Source: Lachnospiraceae bacterium (lineage in GTDB: Bacteria > Bacillota > Clostridia > Lachnospirales > Lachnospiraceae). From it: a stretch of DNA of 16,499 nucleotides. The notes under the pieces were generated by a model. The model searched no databases. It saw only the letters and a list, made by a program, of their open reading frames with translations, and was not told where the DNA came from. This document shows, in pieces, positions 13,598 through 16,499 of the stretch; position 1 is the stretch's first letter; every line of letters starts with the position of its first letter. A program made the position numbers and the translations under genes. Location of the stretch: positions 1-16,499 of the forward strand of contig SFEV01000056.1 in assembly GCA_004557975.1 (NCBI GenBank), read 5' to 3'.

Positions 13598-13625
13598 TTG
13601 ACTGAGTCGTGAAATATGTTACAAT
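13598..13625 (+). promoter_or_regulatory. Strong SigA promoter for ppdK
   Basis: TTGACT (13598-13603) and TACAAT (13620-13625), each with 5 of 6 consensus bases, are separated by 16 bp. A TG extension is at 13617-13618. The start would be near 13632, giving a 5' leader of about 63 nt with AGGAGGA at 13679-13685. Confidence 0.75.
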
Positions 13626-13694
13626 AAAATATATTAGTGAATGGGATTTTATGCTGTTCACGGATATGATTACAATTTAGGAGGAATGTGTAAC

Positions 13695-16319
13695 ATGGCA
13701 AAATGGGTTTATATGTTTACGGAAGGTAATGCCACCATGAGAAATCTTCTCGGCGGCAAAGGTGCCAATCTCGCAGAGATGACAAACCTGGGGCTTCCGG
13801 TACCGCAGGGCTTCACAATTACAACTGAGGCTTGTACGCAGTACTACGAGGATGGCAGAAAGATCAACGACGAGATTATGGGTCAGATCATGGAAGCCAT
13901 CGTGAAGATGGAGGGAGTCACAGGTAAAAAATTTGGTGATAAAGAAAATCCGCTGCTTGTTTCCGTACGTTCCGGTGCAAGAGCATCCATGCCTGGTATG
14001 ATGGACACAATCCTGAACCTGGGTCTGAATGAAGAAGTAGTAAACGTTCTTGCAGAAAAGTCAGGAAATCCGCGCTGGGCATGGGACTGCTACAGACGTT
14101 TCATCCAGATGTTCTCTGACGTGGTAATGGAAGTTGGAAAGAAATATTTTGAAGAACTGATTGACAAGATGAAAGCTGAAAAGGGCGTTACACAGGACGT
14201 TGAGCTGAACGCTGACGATCTGAAGGAGCTTGCAAACCAGTTCAAGGCTGAGTATAAAGCAAAGATCGGTGCAGATTTCCCGGATGACCCGAAGGAACAG
14301 CTCATGGAAGCAATCAAGGCTGTGTTCCGTTCCTGGGACAATCCGCGTGCGAATGTATACCGTCGTGACAACGATATCCCGTATTCATGGGGTACTGCAG
14401 TTAACGTACAGATGATGGCATTCGGAAATATGGGTGAGACATCCGGTACAGGTGTTGCATTTACCCGTGATCCGGCTACAGGCGAGAAGCATCTGATGGG
14501 TGAGTTCCTGATGAATGCTCAGGGCGAGGACGTTGTTGCAGGTGTACGTACACCGCAGAAGATCGATCAGCTGAAGGAAGTAATGCCGGAGGTTTATGAT
14601 CAGTTTGTTACGATCTGCAAGACTCTCGAGGATCATTACAGAGATATGCAGGATATGGAGTTCACTATTGAGGACAGACACCTCTACATGCTGCAGACAC
14701 GTAACGGTAAGAGAACGGCTCAGGCAGCTCTGAAGATCGCATGTGACCTTGTTGACGAGGGCATGATCACTGAGGAGAAGGCAGTAGCCATGATCGATCC
14801 GCGTAACCTTGATACACTGCTTCATCCGCAGTTTGATGCAGCAGCACTGAAGGCTGCCGTTCCGATGGCAAAAGCACTTGGTGCATCACCGGGAGCTGCA
14901 TGTGGTAAGATCGTATTTACTGCAGAGGATGCAAAGGCATGGAACGCAAGAGGTGAGAAGGTAGTTCTCGTACGTCTTGAGACTTCACCGGAGGATATTG
15001 AGGGTATGAAGAGTGCTCAGGGTATCCTGACAGTTCGTGGCGGTATGACAAGCCATGCAGCTGTAGTTGCCCGTGGTATGGGTACCTGCTGTGTATCCGG
15101 ATGCGGCGACATTACCATGGATGAGGCCAACAAGAAGTTTACTCTTGCCGGCAAGGAATTCCACGAAGGAGACGCTATTTCTCTTGACGGTTCCACAGGT
15201 AATATCTATGACGGCATTATCCCGACTGTTGACGCTTCCATCGCAGGTGAGTTCGGCAGAATCATGGGATGGGCTGACAAGTACAGAAAACTTAAAGTAA
15301 GAACAAACGCAGATACACCGGCAGACGCTAAGAGAGCACGTGAGCTGGGCGCAGAAGGAATCGGACTTTGCCGTACAGAGCATATGTTCTTCAGCGGCAA
15401 CAGAATCGACGCATTCCGTGAGATGATCTGTTCCGAGACTGTAGAAGAGAGAGAGGCAGCTCTTGAGAAGATTCTTCCGGAGCAGCAGAGCGACTTCGAG
15501 AAGCTGTATGAGGCTCTTGAGGGCAATCCTGTTACCATCCGTTTCCTGGATCCGCCTCTTCATGAGTTCGTTCCGACAGAGGAAGAGGACATTGAGAAAC
15601 TGGCAAAGGCTCAGGGCAAGAGCGTGGAAGTGATCAAGGCGATCATCGATTCTCTCCATGAGTTTAACCCGATGATGGGACACCGCGGATGCCGTCTTGA
15701 CGTTACATATCCGGAGATCGCAGCAATGCAGACAAAGGCTGTTATCCGTGCTGCAATCAACGTACAGAAGAGACATCCGGACTGGAACGTATGCCCGGAG
15801 ATTATGATTCCGCTTGTTGGCGACAGCAAGGAGCTGAAATACGTTAAGAAGACTGTTGTTGAGACTGCCGATGCAGAGATCGCAGCAGCAGGTGCAGATC
15901 TGAAGTATCAGGTAGGTACAATGATTGAGATTCCGCGTGCAGCTCTGACAGCTGATGATATTGCGAAGGAAGCAGACTTCTTCTGCTTCGGTACAAACGA
16001 TCTGACACAGATGTGCTACGGCTTCTCACGTGATGACGCAGGCAAGTTCCTGAGTGCATACTACGATGCGAAGATTTTCGAGAACGACCCGTTTGCAAAG
16101 CTCGACCAGAATGGTGTCGGCAAACTGATGGAGATGGCGATCACACTCGGCAAGCCGGTGAATCCGAATCTGCATATCGGTATCTGCGGCGAGCATGGCG
16201 GCGATCCGACATCCGTAGAGTTCTGCCACAAGCTTGGCCTGGACTACGTTTCCTGCTCACCGTTCCGTGTGCCGATCGCAAGACTTGCAGCAGCACAGGC
16301 AGCTATCGCAGATAGGTAG
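13695..16319 (+). CDS. ppdK: Pyruvate, phosphate dikinase
   Basis: An 874-residue cytoplasmic enzyme that interconverts PEP + AMP + PPi and pyruvate + ATP + Pi; the length equals that of the well-studied Clostridium symbiosum enzyme. The order is an N-terminal ATP-grasp nucleotide domain (GGKGANLAEM near 20-29, SVRSGARASMPGM near 93-105), then the swivelling phosphohistidine domain with GGMTSHAAVVARGMGT (His454 is phosphorylated), then the PEP/pyruvate TIM barrel with GICGEHGGD (Cys831 is the proton donor). In anaerobes it can act as a glycolytic PEP-to-pyruvate step that conserves PPi energy. ATG 13695 follows AGGAGGA; the open frame back to 13641 was rejected since MAKWVYMF is the family's N-terminus. 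It has its own strong promoter and follows the PPi-phosphofructokinase gene. Confidence 0.98.
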   Translation: MAKWVYMFTEGNATMRNLLGGKGANLAEMTNLGLPVPQGFTITTEACTQYYEDGRKINDEIMGQIMEAIVKMEGVTGKKFGDKENPLLVSVRSGARASMPGMMDTILNLGLNEEVVNVLAEKSGNPRWAWDCYRRFIQMFSDVVMEVGKKYFEELIDKMKAEKGVTQDVELNADDLKELANQFKAEYKAKIGADFPDDPKEQLMEAIKAVFRSWDNPRANVYRRDNDIPYSWGTAVNVQMMAFGNMGETSGTGVAFTRDPATGEKHLMGEFLMNAQGEDVVAGVRTPQKIDQLKEVMPEVYDQFVTICKTLEDHYRDMQDMEFTIEDRHLYMLQTRNGKRTAQAALKIACDLVDEGMITEEKAVAMIDPRNLDTLLHPQFDAAALKAAVPMAKALGASPGAACGKIVFTAEDAKAWNARGEKVVLVRLETSPEDIEGMKSAQGILTVRGGMTSHAAVVARGMGTCCVSGCGDITMDEANKKFTLAGKEFHEGDAISLDGSTGNIYDGIIPTVDASIAGEFGRIMGWADKYRKLKVRTNADTPADAKRARELGAEGIGLCRTEHMFFSGNRIDAFREMICSETVEEREAALEKILPEQQSDFEKLYEALEGNPVTIRFLDPPLHEFVPTEEEDIEKLAKAQGKSVEVIKAIIDSLHEFNPMMGHRGCRLDVTYPEIAAMQTKAVIRAAINVQKRHPDWNVCPEIMIPLVGDSKELKYVKKTVVETADAEIAAAGADLKYQVGTMIEIPRAALTADDIAKEADFFCFGTNDLTQMCYGFSRDDAGKFLSAYYDAKIFENDPFAKLDQNGVGKLMEMAITLGKPVNPNLHIGICGEHGGDPTSVEFCHKLGLDYVSCSPFRVPIARLAAAQAAIADR

Positions 16320-16449
16320 GAGTTCTCTTTCCTTTGAATTGCCGCTTAGTTTTGAGCAGGCAGCAGCCTACCGAAAGGCTAACGGACAGTATGTAAGGAA
16401 AAATCAGTGGAGAGATACCACTGTAAGGGTATTCATTGACCTTGATTAA
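16318..16449 (+). other. Protein-like open stretch after ppdK, possible gene remnant
   Basis: In the +1-shifted frame, an open reading frame that starts at 16234 inside ppdK continues 130 nt past the ppdK stop to a TAA at 16447-16449. The part inside ppdK looks like a shadow frame, but the part after it (LSFELPLSFEQAAAYRKANG near its start, VFIDLD at its end) has the composition of a real protein C-terminus. There is no good start codon with a ribosome binding site. It may be the tail of a lost gene, a non-coding 3' UTR that happens to be open, or part of a small RNA. It contains two small hairpins (16365-16380; 16405-16423). I do not recognise a family. Confidence 0.25.
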
Positions 16450-16461
16450 CAGTTAAATATG

Positions 16462-16499
16462 ATAAGCGTATCATTAGAAATAGTGGTACGCTTATTTTT
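16462..16499 (+). terminator. Intrinsic terminator at the window end
   Basis: ATAAGCGTATCA (16462-16473) pairs with TGGTACGCTTAT (16484-16495) in a 12-bp stem with one G-U pair and a 10-nt loop, followed by a T run that reaches the window edge. It probably ends the ppdK transcript, 143 nt after the ppdK stop. Confidence 0.8.

Overview
The window looks like chromosomal core DNA from an anaerobic Firmicute of the class Clostridia, most likely a Lachnospiraceae member. The pointers are strong GGAGG ribosome binding sites, SigA-type promoters with TG-extended -10 boxes, intermediate GC content, a pyrophosphate-type phosphofructokinase, and an 874-residue pyruvate phosphate dikinase that closely resembles, from memory, the Clostridium symbiosum enzyme. 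Every gene I can support lies on the + strand. I see no insertion sequence, CRISPR array, phage gene, rRNA or tRNA.

Layout. (1) 115-1544: a CsoR-family copper-sensing repressor and a PfkB-family sugar-phosphate kinase, probably co-transcribed, with a leader hairpin upstream. (2) 1646-4176: a DeoR-family sugar regulator and rhamnulokinase (rhaB), each with its own promoter; both leaders carry the same pair of 10-bp repeated half-sites, probably the operator of the DeoR protein. The unit ends at a strong intrinsic terminator. (3) 4158-9832: a Lit-like (DUF1461/TIGR01906) membrane protein, a large M16C zinc peptidase of the presequence-protease type, era, an unlisted 41-codon ORF that overlaps the era stop, and a recO that lacks the usual four-cysteine zinc finger. 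(4) 9822-12046: a promoter whose -35 box lies inside the end of recO, then an unrecognised lipoprotein and glycyl-tRNA synthetase. (5) 12090-13436: PPi-dependent 6-phosphofructokinase with its own terminator. (6) 13598-16499: pyruvate phosphate dikinase (ppdK) with a strong promoter, a short protein-like open stretch of unknown origin after it, and a terminator at the window edge.

How the parts fit together: the PPi-dependent phosphofructokinase and PPDK are the two enzymes that let glycolysis run on pyrophosphate and gain extra ATP, and they sit side by side. RhaB and the PfkB-type kinase phosphorylate sugars or sugar phosphates and flank a DeoR regulator of the kind that senses phosphorylated sugars. 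era, recO and glyS are housekeeping genes. I found no clear new multi-gene system. The observations most worth following are the shared DeoR operator, the era-recO microORF, the zinc-finger-less RecO, the lipoprotein-glyS pairing, and the stretch after ppdK.
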